Shown here: positions 6,425-13,634 of the stretch, piece after piece
How positions within the stretch are numbered: position 1 is the stretch's first letter
Layout of the letters: every line of letters starts with the position of its first letter
Assembly (NCBI GenBank): GCA_964624765.1
Contig: CAZUZO010000095.1
Span: 1-13,752 of the forward strand
Direction: 5' to 3'
DNA length: 13,752 nucleotides
Origin: JAGTVB01 sp964624765
GTDB lineage: Bacteria; Pseudomonadota; Gammaproteobacteria; HK1
Position numbers and translations under genes: made by a program
The notes under the pieces: model-generated
What the model was told of the DNA's origin: nothing
The model's database searches: none
What the model saw: only the letters and a program-made list of their open reading frames with translations

Positions 6425-6572
6425 CTGAGAGCTTGTGAAAAAACCTCTGCAAGCACCTCAGGAGCCGAGCGGACGGTGCCAAGTCGCGGGACCTATCAAG
6501 TAGAAGGACGAGGACCGAGCAGCGGCCAACGCCTCCATCGGGTCGCGCAGCAGGTTTGCCATAGGCGCTGAG
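6425..6572 (+). repeat. MITE-like repeat, copy 4 (complete, diverged)
   Basis: The left end CTGAGAGCTTGTGAAAAAAC is nearly identical to that of the 2921-3085 copy. The interior keeps the element's order (GAGCGGACGGTGC, CCTATCAAG, GACGAGGACCGAGCA, GGCCAACGCC, ATCGGGTCGCGCAGCAGGTTT). The right terminus has decayed to TGCCATAGGCGCTGAG. No GATA run remains. It ends 71 bp before the start codon at 6644. Confidence 0.75.
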
Positions 6573-6643
6573 ACGATCGACTGCCAAGAAAGCTGTGAAG
6601 AGCCGTCGATCGACCGCACCGCGACCTTGAGGAAACGATCATC

Positions 6644-7924
6644 GTGACTAAGAGACCGGTTGAAATCGATTCAACGCCCACTGACCCGTTCGAAACACAC
6701 GATTTCGAACGTCAGCCTCCGGGAACCATACTCCGGGATTTTGAGACCCTGCTCAATCTGATCGGCGATCAGGGGATGCCCGTAACCCCGGCCCATGTGT
6801 TCGCCATGAGTTCGCTGGAGACGATTAACCGCAGTCTCAGCCACCCGTTGGAATTGCATCTGAAGCGAGCGTCGCAGAAATCCTATCCCGCTATCAACGG
6901 CCTTTATCTGCTAGTGCGCGCCACCGGCCTCAGCTCGATCGATACCCTCTCCAAGCAACCGCGGATCATGCTCGATCCCATCGCGTTGGAATCCTGGCGT
7001 TCGCTCAACGCCACTGAACGCTATTTCGCGCTGCTGAAAGCCTGGTGGGGGCGCGGTAGTGAAGAAATAATCGGCGAACGCCGGGGATGGCATATGGATG
7101 TTGTTTGGAAACTCATCGAGTTTCGTAAACGCCTCCCGAAAACCGGCATCCTGACGTTGGCCACGGTTCGGGATACGGACCCGCTGCGATACTATCCCGG
7201 CTACTACAACCTGGCATTGATGGACCTCTTCGGCTTGCTCGAAGTTCGCCCCCAACCGCCATCCGCAGGCCAGGGTTGGTTACCCGGCTGGGTACGTGTG
7301 ACTGATTGGGGCAACACCCTACTAGGCAGTTACTCCGAGTTCATGAAGACCGCGCTGGCTTGCGAGGTCGGGTCGGGACTACCGATGCGTGGCTTCGTGG
7401 AGGAGGTTGATCCTTGGGGTTGCTTCGAGCAGTGGGCCAACTCAGTTCGCCCGCGCATCCCGGCCTGGCGAAAGGAGTTACAGCTCCCAGCCCCGATCTT
7501 TCGGCCGGATGGGCATGTGTTCAAGGTTTCGTTGCGCGTCAAGTGCTGGAGGCGCATTGCCATCCGCGGCGACGCCTATCTCGAACAGCTCGCCGCCACG
7601 ATTCTGGATGCGTTCGACTTTGATTCGGATCACTTGTACTGCTTCCGCTACAAAGATCGCTTCGGCCGCAGCGTCCAGATCGATCACCCTTATCTGGCAG
7701 GTGATTCCGACAATACGCTAACGGAGGATGTCAAAGTGGGCGAGATACCCTTATCGAAGGGCACGCGCATCGAATTCCTGTTCGATTTTGGTGATCAGTG
7801 GCGATTCGATATCCAAATCGAGAGCATAGATTTCACAGGGGACATCAAGACACCTCAGGTGTTGGAAAAACACGGTCAGGCGCCGAGCCAGTATGGAGAT
7901 ATTGACGAACAGTATGATGATTGA
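6644..7924 (+). CDS. Protein with C-terminal pRiA4b ORF-3-like domain
   Basis: A protein of 426 residues with no signal peptide or membrane segment. The C-terminal part (about residues 289-420) matches the pRiA4b ORF-3 domain pattern: HVFKVSLRVKCWRRIAIRGD, then LEQLAATILDAFDFDSDHLYCF, then IEFLFDFGDQWRFDIQIESI (about 376-395) and a TPQVLEKHGQAPSQYGD end. That domain is common on plasmids and in accessory regions, and its biochemical role is not established. The first 285 or so residues match nothing I recognise; LALMDLFGLLEV followed by WVRVTDWGNTLL (about 190-227) could be a winged-helix segment, which is a guess. The start is GTG at 6644 with a GAGG-type ribosome binding site 11 nt upstream. 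It converges with hypE, the stops being 18 bp apart, and follows a MITE-like repeat. Probably accessory and not part of hydrogenase maturation. Confidence 0.75.
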   Translation: MTKRPVEIDSTPTDPFETHDFERQPPGTILRDFETLLNLIGDQGMPVTPAHVFAMSSLETINRSLSHPLELHLKRASQKSYPAINGLYLLVRATGLSSIDTLSKQPRIMLDPIALESWRSLNATERYFALLKAWWGRGSEEIIGERRGWHMDVVWKLIEFRKRLPKTGILTLATVRDTDPLRYYPGYYNLALMDLFGLLEVRPQPPSAGQGWLPGWVRVTDWGNTLLGSYSEFMKTALACEVGSGLPMRGFVEEVDPWGCFEQWANSVRPRIPAWRKELQLPAPIFRPDGHVFKVSLRVKCWRRIAIRGDAYLEQLAATILDAFDFDSDHLYCFRYKDRFGRSVQIDHPYLAGDSDNTLTEDVKVGEIPLSKGTRIEFLFDFGDQWRFDIQIESIDFTGDIKTPQVLEKHGQAPSQYGDIDEQYDD

Positions 7925-7942
7925 CGAAAAAAGTCCAGGATC

Positions 7943-9001
7943 TCAGCAGATGCGAGGCAGCGGTTCGCCCATCAACCGGTCGACAATGCGTTCGCCACCA
8001 AAGGCACTTCTCAGGATCACTAGGCCCTTCGGATCATCGAGGACCTCGCCGATGATCGCTGCCTGCCGACCTGCGGGATGAGCACGCATTGCTGCCAATA
8101 CGGTGGCGCTCTGAAGCCTTGGAACGGCCGCCACGAGCTTGGCCTCATTGGCCAGGTAAAGCGGATCCAACCCCAGCAACTCACAGACGCCCCTGACCTC
8201 CTCGCGAATCGGCAGCGCCGGCTCATCGAGCCGAATAGCCACCCCGCCCGCTTCAGCCAACTCGTTGAGCACGGCGGCAATGCCTCCACGGGTGGCGTCT
8301 CGCATGGCGTGCAGGTCGGGACAAGCGCCGAGCATGGCGCGAACCAGGCTATCCAGCGGGCCACAGTCACTTTCGATCACGACATCCAAGCCCAGTTCAC
8401 CGCGCGCGCTCAGAATGGCCACCCCGTGATCGCCGAGGACGCCACTGAGCAGAATGTCATCCCCCGGGCGAATGCGTTTCGCGGCCACGTGCACGCCACT
8501 TGGGATGACCCCGAGACCGGTCGTATTGACAAACAACTTATCCACCGATCCGCGGTTCACGACCTTCGTGTCCCCGGTGACGATGGCCACCCCAACCTGC
8601 TTCGCGGCGTTGCCCATGGACAACACCACCCGCAGCAAAATACCGAGATCCAGTCCTTCCTCGATGATAAAGCCGCAGCTCAAATAAAGCGGACGTGCCC
8701 CACTCACCGCCAAGTCATTCACTGTACCGTATACAGCCAGACGGCCAATGTCGCCGCCTGGAAAAAACAGCGGATCCACTACGAAGGAATCTGTGGTGAA
8801 GGCCAACCGATCCCCGAGCGAGACGAGTTCGCTGAGGGGAATCCGAGCCTGGTCTTCTAACGGTGCTAGCAGGGGGTTTTCGAAGCTACGTAGAAATACG
8901 GTCTCGATGAGGGTACGCATGGCCTGACCGCCGCTGCCATGGGCAAGCGTCACGACGCTATCGCGGATCAGCCGGCCGCCCTGAGCCCCATTGTCGGTCA
9001 T
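7943..9001 (-). CDS. hypE: Hydrogenase maturation protein HypE (carbamoyl dehydratase)
   Basis: HypE accepts a carbamoyl group from HypF on its C-terminal cysteine and dehydrates it with ATP to a thiocyanate, the source of the CN ligands of the [NiFe] site. The protein has 352 residues from the ATG at 9001, typical for the family, and ends PRIC, so the essential terminal Cys352 is present. It shows the PurM/AIR-synthase-like fold pattern: LAHGSGGQAM near residue 20, the substrate block TTDSFVVDPLFFPGGDIG, then GTVNDLAVSGA and VTGDTKVV, and DATRGGIAAVLNELA in the second half. The frame is open upstream to 9169, but that part overlaps hypD and is not HypE-like. The start lies 14 nt after the hypD stop, so the two are cotranscribed. 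HypF, its required partner, is not in the window. Confidence 0.96.
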   Translation of the reverse strand: MTDNGAQGGRLIRDSVVTLAHGSGGQAMRTLIETVFLRSFENPLLAPLEDQARIPLSELVSLGDRLAFTTDSFVVDPLFFPGGDIGRLAVYGTVNDLAVSGARPLYLSCGFIIEEGLDLGILLRVVLSMGNAAKQVGVAIVTGDTKVVNRGSVDKLFVNTTGLGVIPSGVHVAAKRIRPGDDILLSGVLGDHGVAILSARGELGLDVVIESDCGPLDSLVRAMLGACPDLHAMRDATRGGIAAVLNELAEAGGVAIRLDEPALPIREEVRGVCELLGLDPLYLANEAKLVAAVPRLQSATVLAAMRAHPAGRQAAIIGEVLDDPKGLVILRSAFGGERIVDRLMGEPLPRIC

Positions 9002-9015
9002 AAAAAGCGGAGTGC

Positions 9016-10173
9016 TTACCCTAACCGAGCAGCCTGAGGAGTTGGGGGCGCTGCGTGCGGCAGCCGGATACCGCCAAACTGATAATAAGCCGCACAGGCC
9101 CCTTCGCTCGAGACCATCAGCGCGCCCAGAGGCGTTTCCGGACGACACGCGCTGCCAAAGACCCGGCACTGCCAGGGCTTGAGCAAGCCCCGGAGCACTT
9201 CACCGCACTGGCAGGCTTGGGGATCAGCTGCTTCGAGGTTCGGGATGGAAAACTTACGCTCCGCATCATAGCGCGCGTAGGCGTCCCGGATACGAACGCC
9301 AGAGTGGTCGACATAGCCAAGCCCTCGCCACTCGAAAGACTCGCGTAGCTCGAAAATCTCTCCAATGGCGTCAAGAGCCTTCTGGTTGCCGGTCTCCGAC
9401 ACCACCCGACGATATTGATTCTCCACCGCAGAATGCCCTGCAGCGAGCTGCTTTAGCACCATCCATAGCGCTTGGAGGAAATCTAGCGGTTCGAATCCAG
9501 CCACCACGAAGGGTTTGCCATACTCCTGAGCAATAAAGTCGTATGGCCGCGTGCCAATCACCATACTGACATGGCCCGGACCGATAAACCCGTCAAGATG
9601 CAACGCCTCGCCATCCAACAGCGCCTTCAGCGTGGGCACGATGGTGATGTGGTTGCAGAAGAGCGAAAAGTTCTCGATGCCATCCCTGTCGGCCTGAAGC
9701 ACAGTCAGCGCCGTGGCAGGCATGGTCGTCTCGAATCCGAGGGCGAAAAAGACAACGTCCCTATCGGGATGCCGACGAGCAAGCGCGAGGGCATCCATGG
9801 GCGAGTAAACGATACGCACATCAGCGCCGTCTGCTTTCGCCTGCAGCAGGCTCTTCGCCGAGCCCGGTACACGCATGGCATCACCAAAAGTGGTTAACAT
9901 GATCTCAGGCTGTTCTGCCAACGCCACGCAGTCATCCACCCGGCCCATGGGCAACACGCACACGGGACATCCTGGACCATGCACGAACTCCACCGCGTCG
10001 GGCAGCAACGCCGCCAAACCATATCTAAATATGGTGTGGGTGTGTCCGCCACAGATCTCCATGATCTGCAGCGGTCGTCCGTGTGTCAGCGGAATCTGCT
10101 CTGTCAATCCTTCGATCTTGCGCAGCCACTGTTTGATGTGCTTCGATTCACGGAATTCGTCGATATATCGCAT
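9016..10173 (-). CDS. hypD: Hydrogenase maturation protein HypD
   Basis: HypD is the [4Fe-4S] scaffold on which, with HypC, the Fe(CN)2CO unit of [NiFe]-hydrogenase is assembled. The protein has 385 residues from the ATG at 10173. The conserved cysteine motifs are intact: EICGGHTHTIFRYG with Cys41, and GPGCPVC with Cys69 and Cys72, the same numbering as in E. coli HypD from memory. FALGFETTMPAT, CNHITIVPTLKALL and GFIGPGHVSMVIG follow. The C-terminal cluster region has QACQCG, WQCRVFG, ACRPETPLGALMVSSEGAC and ends after YYQFGGIRLP. The start is chosen because MRYIDEFR is the family N-terminus and lies 4 nt after the hypC stop. The open frame reaches 10239, but that extension overlaps hypC. 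Coupled translation with hypC fits the stable HypC-HypD complex. Confidence 0.97.
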   Translation of the reverse strand: MRYIDEFRESKHIKQWLRKIEGLTEQIPLTHGRPLQIMEICGGHTHTIFRYGLAALLPDAVEFVHGPGCPVCVLPMGRVDDCVALAEQPEIMLTTFGDAMRVPGSAKSLLQAKADGADVRIVYSPMDALALARRHPDRDVVFFALGFETTMPATALTVLQADRDGIENFSLFCNHITIVPTLKALLDGEALHLDGFIGPGHVSMVIGTRPYDFIAQEYGKPFVVAGFEPLDFLQALWMVLKQLAAGHSAVENQYRRVVSETGNQKALDAIGEIFELRESFEWRGLGYVDHSGVRIRDAYARYDAERKFSIPNLEAADPQACQCGEVLRGLLKPWQCRVFGSACRPETPLGALMVSSEGACAAYYQFGGIRLPHAAPPTPQAARLG

Positions 10174-10177
10174 CGGT

Positions 10178-10462
10178 CTAGCCCTGGTCGACGGACGCAT
10201 GGGTCGATGAAGCCGGATCGGCGGTACGCTCCAACTCATCGAAGAGTGCCAGCGTCAGGCGCGCCTCGGCCTCGTCGAGGCGCGCCATGGCAAACCCCGC
10301 GTGGACCACCACCCAGTCCCCAAGGCAACTCTCAAGAGGATGGTCTGCATCGACGACGCACCCGATATTCACCTGGCGCCGAACGCCGCCCACTTCCACC
10401 GTCGCCAGATACCGGGCCCCATCGTCGATGGCAACGATCTGAGCGGGAATGCCGAGGCACAT
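10178..10462 (-). CDS. hypC: Hydrogenase maturation chaperone HypC
   Basis: Small HypC/HupF-family chaperone of 94 residues that binds HypD and carries the iron group to the large-subunit precursor. It begins MCLGIPAQIVAID, with the essential Cys2 that contacts iron once the initiator methionine is removed. The OB-fold-like core continues with VNIGCVVD and the typical LGDWVVVHAGFAMARLDEAEA block. The C-terminal tail is somewhat longer than in E. coli HypC and is Ser/Thr-rich. The gene lies 14 bp after hypB and 4 bp before hypD on the same strand. Only one hypC-type gene is present here; some hydrogenases use a second copy. Confidence 0.96.
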   Translation of the reverse strand: MCLGIPAQIVAIDDGARYLATVEVGGVRRQVNIGCVVDADHPLESCLGDWVVVHAGFAMARLDEAEARLTLALFDELERTADPASSTHASVDQG

Positions 10463-10476
10463 GGTCGTGATACCGC

Positions 10477-11367
10477 CTAAACGCCGCTCGCGGCTTGCCC
10501 CGACAGTCGCTGGAGAAAGTCCTGCCTTTGTTTCACGAGCCAGGCGATCCAGTCTTGCATGCCATCGCCGCGGGTGGCCGACACCGACAACACTTCAATG
10601 CCGGGATGGAGTCGACGCGCCGCCGCACGGGCTCGCTCGACATCGAATTGCACATAGGGCAACAGGTCCATCTTGTTGAGAAGGAGCACGTCGGCTGCGC
10701 GAAACATATCGGGATATTTTATCGGCTTGTCGTCGCCCTCGGGGACCGACAGAATGACCACCTTGCACGCCTCACCCAGATCGAACGACGCGGGACACAC
10801 GAGATTCCCCACGTTCTCGACGAACAGCAACGACTGACTCGCCAGGCCCAGGGATCGCACCGCTCTGCCGACCATATGGGCATCCAGATGGCATCCCTTA
10901 CCGGTGTTGATCTGCAGCGCAGGTACCCCCGCTTGGCGGATACGATCGGCATCCTGGGTGGTTTGCTGATCCCCTTCGATCACGGCCATAGGGAACTGGG
11001 CTCTGAGCGCCTCGATGGTGCGGATCAGCAACGTGGTCTTGCCGGCGCCTGGGCTGGACAGCAAATTAAGCGAAAAAATCCCCTGTTGGGCAAGGTAACG
11101 GCGATTGGCCGCCGCCAACGCCTGATTCTTGCTGAGAATGTCCTGCTCGATGCGCACCATTCTAGCCTGGCTCAGCCCAGGAGCGTGGGCGCGCGCCGGC
11201 AAGGCGCCATAATCATGGTGCCGGGTATCGGTTTCACACCCATGCCGGTGCTCGTCACCGTGATGATGCCCGTGGGAGGCGTCATGGGGGTCGTGGTGAT
11301 GCCGGTGCGCGCTAGAGTCACCGTCCATCACCATCTCGCTCTGGCCACAACCGCAAATGTCACACAC
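10477..11367 (-). CDS. hypB: Hydrogenase nickel incorporation GTPase HypB
   Basis: SIMIBI-class GTPase that delivers nickel to the hydrogenase large-subunit precursor with HypA. The protein has 296 residues from a GTG start. The N-terminus MCDICGCG carries the CxxCxC high-affinity nickel site (Cys2, Cys5, Cys7). Next is a histidine-rich stretch with 13 His between residues 21 and 51, as in nickel-storing HypB proteins. The GTPase domain has a P-loop (SSPGAGKTTLL), a GKGCHLDAHMV metal-site motif, ENVGNLVCPASFDLGE, and the guanine-specificity motif NKMD. The GTG is chosen over an upstream ATG because it gives the family N-terminus, has GGAGGT 6 nt before it, and overlaps the hypA stop by one base (TAGTG). 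The longer frame to 11493 lies inside hypA. This implies translational coupling of hypA and hypB. Confidence 0.97.
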   Translation of the reverse strand: MCDICGCGQSEMVMDGDSSAHRHHHDPHDASHGHHHGDEHRHGCETDTRHHDYGALPARAHAPGLSQARMVRIEQDILSKNQALAAANRRYLAQQGIFSLNLLSSPGAGKTTLLIRTIEALRAQFPMAVIEGDQQTTQDADRIRQAGVPALQINTGKGCHLDAHMVGRAVRSLGLASQSLLFVENVGNLVCPASFDLGEACKVVILSVPEGDDKPIKYPDMFRAADVLLLNKMDLLPYVQFDVERARAAARRLHPGIEVLSVSATRGDGMQDWIAWLVKQRQDFLQRLSGQAASGV

Positions 11368-11705
11368 TATTCTACCTCCAGCTCTTTGATGCGAAACTCC
11401 TCTCCGCCGGTGATGTGGACGGGGCCATCGCACTGCGGACAGGTGTCGAAGCTGGTTTCGAGCGTGACTTCCTCGCCACACCGAAAACACCATCCTCGCC
11501 CCGGAAGGTCAACGATCTCTAGTCTAGCGCCGTCCGCCAGACTGCCCTGCATCACCACATCGAAGCTAAACCGCAAAGCTTCACACTCCACGCCGGCAAA
11601 CTGCCCCACCTCTAGCCAAACCGTCCTGACCCGCCGATAGCGATGGACAACGGCCTGCTCCTCTATGATTTCGAGCAGGCTTTCACACAACGACAGCTCG
11701 TGCAA
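11367..11705 (-). CDS. hypA: Hydrogenase nickel incorporation protein HypA
   Basis: Zinc- and nickel-binding metallochaperone, partner of HypB. From a TTG start at 11705 it has 112 residues and begins MHELSLCESLLEIIEEQ, with His2 and Glu3 of the N-terminal nickel site. The zinc site is two CxxC motifs: CFRC and, after 14 residues, CPQC. No ATG fits. A GTG two codons upstream would give MSLHELSL and displace the nickel-binding N-terminus, so TTG is preferred; GAGGTG ends 3 nt before it. The open frame continues upstream to 11951, but that part is repeat DNA and overlaps the end of the large-subunit gene. hypA is first in the tight hypABCDE string, separated from the large-subunit gene by a 176-bp repeat-bearing spacer. 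Confidence 0.95.
   Translation of the reverse strand: MHELSLCESLLEIIEEQAVVHRYRRVRTVWLEVGQFAGVECEALRFSFDVVMQGSLADGARLEIVDLPGRGWCFRCGEEVTLETSFDTCPQCDGPVHITGGEEFRIKELEVE
11374..11379 (-). promoter_or_regulatory. Strong ribosome binding site of hypB
   Basis: GGAGGT on the minus strand, within the last codons of hypA, is 6 nt before the GTG at 11367. It decides the hypB start against the longer open frame. Confidence 0.85.
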
Positions 11706-11708
11706 ACT

Positions 11709-11714
11709 CACCTC
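11709..11714 (-). promoter_or_regulatory. Ribosome binding site of hypA, next to a repeat end
   Basis: GAGGTG on the minus strand precedes the TTG start by 3 nt (the GAGG core by 5 nt). It directly adjoins, and may be part of, the AGAAGCTGTTTT repeat terminus at 11715, so the element may have supplied the translation signal. Confidence 0.55.
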
Positions 11715-11798
11715 AGAAGCTGTTTTAAAAATGTCACGAGCGCCGACAAAGCAAGGCGCACAGCGGTGACAAAATCGTCGGAAACGATTTTGAACAGC
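11715..11798. repeat. Small inverted-repeat element between the large-subunit gene and hypA
   Basis: AGAAGCTGTTTTAAAAA (11715-11731) also occurs at 13635-13651. The other end, GATTTTGAACAGCT, is an imperfect inverted copy, giving an element of about 84 bp. The interior GTCACGAGC-N8-AGCAAGGCG matches GTCGCGAGC-N8-AGCAAGGCG of the MITE-like copy at 2921-3085 with the same spacing. A hairpin with perfect 9-bp arms (11770-11778 with 11784-11792) lies near the right end. Confidence 0.65.
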
Positions 11799-11838
11799 TG
11801 CAAGCTGGCCCCGAAGGGGCGAGCCCCAAGGATGGGGC
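11770..11838 (-). promoter_or_regulatory. Tandem hairpins after the large-subunit gene
   Basis: Three stem-loops follow one another: CAAAATCGT/ACGATTTTG (11770-11792), GCCCC/GGGGC around GAA (11808-11820), and GCCCC/GGGGC around AAGGAT (11823-11838). They lie 43-112 bp after the large-subunit stop and before hypA. There is no clear U-run, so partial termination or 3'-end stabilisation of the structural-gene mRNA is more likely than full termination. Confidence 0.45.
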
Positions 11839-11881
11839 GAGTCACCACCGGAGTGTACAAATACGACCGCTTCACAGCCTT

Positions 11882-13600
11882 TCACAGCACCTTGACCCGC
11901 ACCAGCTCCTCCCCCTGTGGATCCACAACATGCACTGCACAAGCGATGCAAGGATCGAAGCTATGAATAGTACGCAGTATTTCCAACGGCTGGTGTGGAT
12001 CGTGGAGCCGGTGTCCGACCAGGGCTGCCTCATAGGCACCTGGGCGCCCCGCTGCATCCCGAGGACCTGCATTCCAGGTGCTCGGCACCACTGCCTGGTA
12101 GTTGGCGATCTTGCCGTTCTGGATCACGATCCAATGGGCGAGTGCGCCGCGTGGCGCCTCCATGAAACCAACGCCTTGCGCCCGCTTCGGCCAACGGGAG
12201 GGTTCCCAGAGGGTCTCATTGAAGGTCTTAGTATCACCGGCCTTGATATTGGCTACCAGGTGATCGTACCAGACCGGCATCTGGTCGGCGATGATCTTAG
12301 TCTCTAAGGTCCGCGCCGCCGTGCGGCCCAGAGTCGAGTACAGCGCCGTCAGCGGGACCTGCAGCCGTTTTAGCGTGTCATCCACCAACGCCTTGGTCAG
12401 CTCGTGCCCGCTACCATAGAGCATCAATACCCGGGCCAACGGTCCCACTTCCATCGCGCGACCTTTCCATCGGGGTGATTTCATCCACGAGTAGGCCTGC
12501 TCCACGTTGAGATGCCGGTAAGGGGGAAGCGGGCCAGTGTAGTTCAGAGTGGTTTCCCCCTGATAAGGGTGCAACCCTTTGTCCTTCCCGACGCTGTAGT
12601 CATACCACGAATGGGCCACATATTCTTGGATCTCCTCCAAGGTATGCAGATCCACCGGCTGAATATTGGCGAGATCGCGATCGACGATCACGCCCCCCGG
12701 AATCAGGTAGCTTGCTGGATCATCCATACCCTTTTCCGGGAAATCCCCATAGGTGAGGAAGTTTCCAAGGCCCTCCCCCTGTCCAGCCCAGTCCTTGTAA
12801 AAACCGGCGATGGCCAGCGTATCCGGGACGTAGACCTGGTCCACGAAGGTACGCATCTCATTGATGATGGCCTGCACGTGAGCCAATTGCCTGGTATTGA
12901 GCGCCGAGTCGGAATCGAGATCGATGGGTGAAGGCACGCCACCGACGACAAAATTGGGATGCGGGTTCTTACCTCCAAAGATAGCCAACAGCTTGGCCAC
13001 TTCCCGCTGCCATGCTAGGGCCTCCAGGTAGTGGGCAACCGCCATGAGATTGGCTTCCGGGGGCAACTTATAGGCCGGATGGCCCCAGTACGCATTGGCG
13101 AAAATCCCCAGCTGCCCTGCGTCGACGAAATCCTTGAGCTTTTTCTGGGTATCGGCAAAGTAACCCCGAGACGACTTAGCATAGGGGCTCACCGTCTGCG
13201 CCAGTTCGGCCGTATCCCGCGGGTCTGCTTTCAGCGCCGAGAGCACATCGACCCAGTCGAGGGCGTGCAGATGGTAGAAATGCATGACGTGATCGTGCAC
13301 ATATTGGGCGGCGATCATGAGATTGCGTATGAGTTGGGCATTAGGTGGAATTCGGTAATCGAGAGCGTTTTCGACGGCGCGCACCGAGGCGATCCCATGC
13401 ACCAGTGTGCACACTCCACAGATACGCTGGGCAAACGCCCAGGCATCTCGAGGATCCCGTCCCCGCAGGATCACCTCGATGCCCCGCACCATGGTCCCCG
13501 AGGAATAGGCCTCATCGATGGTATCTCCCCGCATTTGGGCCTCGATGCGCAGATGCCCTTCGATGCGGGTAATCGGGTCGACAACAACACGCTCAGTCAT
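11882..13600 (-). CDS. [NiFe]-hydrogenase large subunit precursor (group 1)
   Basis: Catalytic large subunit of a group 1 uptake-type [NiFe]-hydrogenase, which oxidises H2 and passes electrons to a small FeS subunit. The 572-residue length is normal. The L1 motif RICGVCTLVHG (Cys61, Cys64) and the L2 motif DPCIACAVH (Cys551, Cys554) supply the four nickel-site cysteines. After His557 comes VVDPQGEELVRVKVL, the 15-residue tail removed by a HyaD/HupD-type endopeptidase once nickel is inserted, so this is a precursor form. HGIASVRAVENAL and the GQGEGLGNFLTYGDFPEKG region agree with group 1 enzymes. The subunit normally has no signal peptide and is exported with the small subunit. The ATG at 13600 begins MTERVVVDPITRIEGH, the family N-terminus. 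hypABCDE follow on the same strand. hyaB, hupL and hynL are all possible names, so none is assigned. Confidence 0.96.
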   Translation of the reverse strand: MTERVVVDPITRIEGHLRIEAQMRGDTIDEAYSSGTMVRGIEVILRGRDPRDAWAFAQRICGVCTLVHGIASVRAVENALDYRIPPNAQLIRNLMIAAQYVHDHVMHFYHLHALDWVDVLSALKADPRDTAELAQTVSPYAKSSRGYFADTQKKLKDFVDAGQLGIFANAYWGHPAYKLPPEANLMAVAHYLEALAWQREVAKLLAIFGGKNPHPNFVVGGVPSPIDLDSDSALNTRQLAHVQAIINEMRTFVDQVYVPDTLAIAGFYKDWAGQGEGLGNFLTYGDFPEKGMDDPASYLIPGGVIVDRDLANIQPVDLHTLEEIQEYVAHSWYDYSVGKDKGLHPYQGETTLNYTGPLPPYRHLNVEQAYSWMKSPRWKGRAMEVGPLARVLMLYGSGHELTKALVDDTLKRLQVPLTALYSTLGRTAARTLETKIIADQMPVWYDHLVANIKAGDTKTFNETLWEPSRWPKRAQGVGFMEAPRGALAHWIVIQNGKIANYQAVVPSTWNAGPRDAAGRPGAYEAALVGHRLHDPHQPLEILRTIHSFDPCIACAVHVVDPQGEELVRVKVL

Positions 13601-13634
13601 CCTGTTTACCTACTTGCTTGGCCAGCATGCCCTT

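Noticed and set aside
6134..6571. 145-codon plus-strand open frame
   Set aside because: It runs through the MITE-like element, has no recognisable domain or good ribosome binding site, and its composition is what high GC gives by chance.
8078..8860. 260-codon plus-strand open frame
   Set aside because: It lies fully antisense to hypE, whose product is conserved along its length; GC-rich genes often leave long open antisense frames.
9002..9169. Longer HypE start
   Set aside because: The extension overlaps hypD out of frame. HypE homologues begin near MTDNGAQGGRLI, and the ATG at 9001 fits the spacing after the hypD stop.
10495..11640. 381-codon plus-strand open frame
   Set aside because: Antisense to hypB and hypA, with no domain; the His-rich and GTPase-coding strand is clearly the minus strand.
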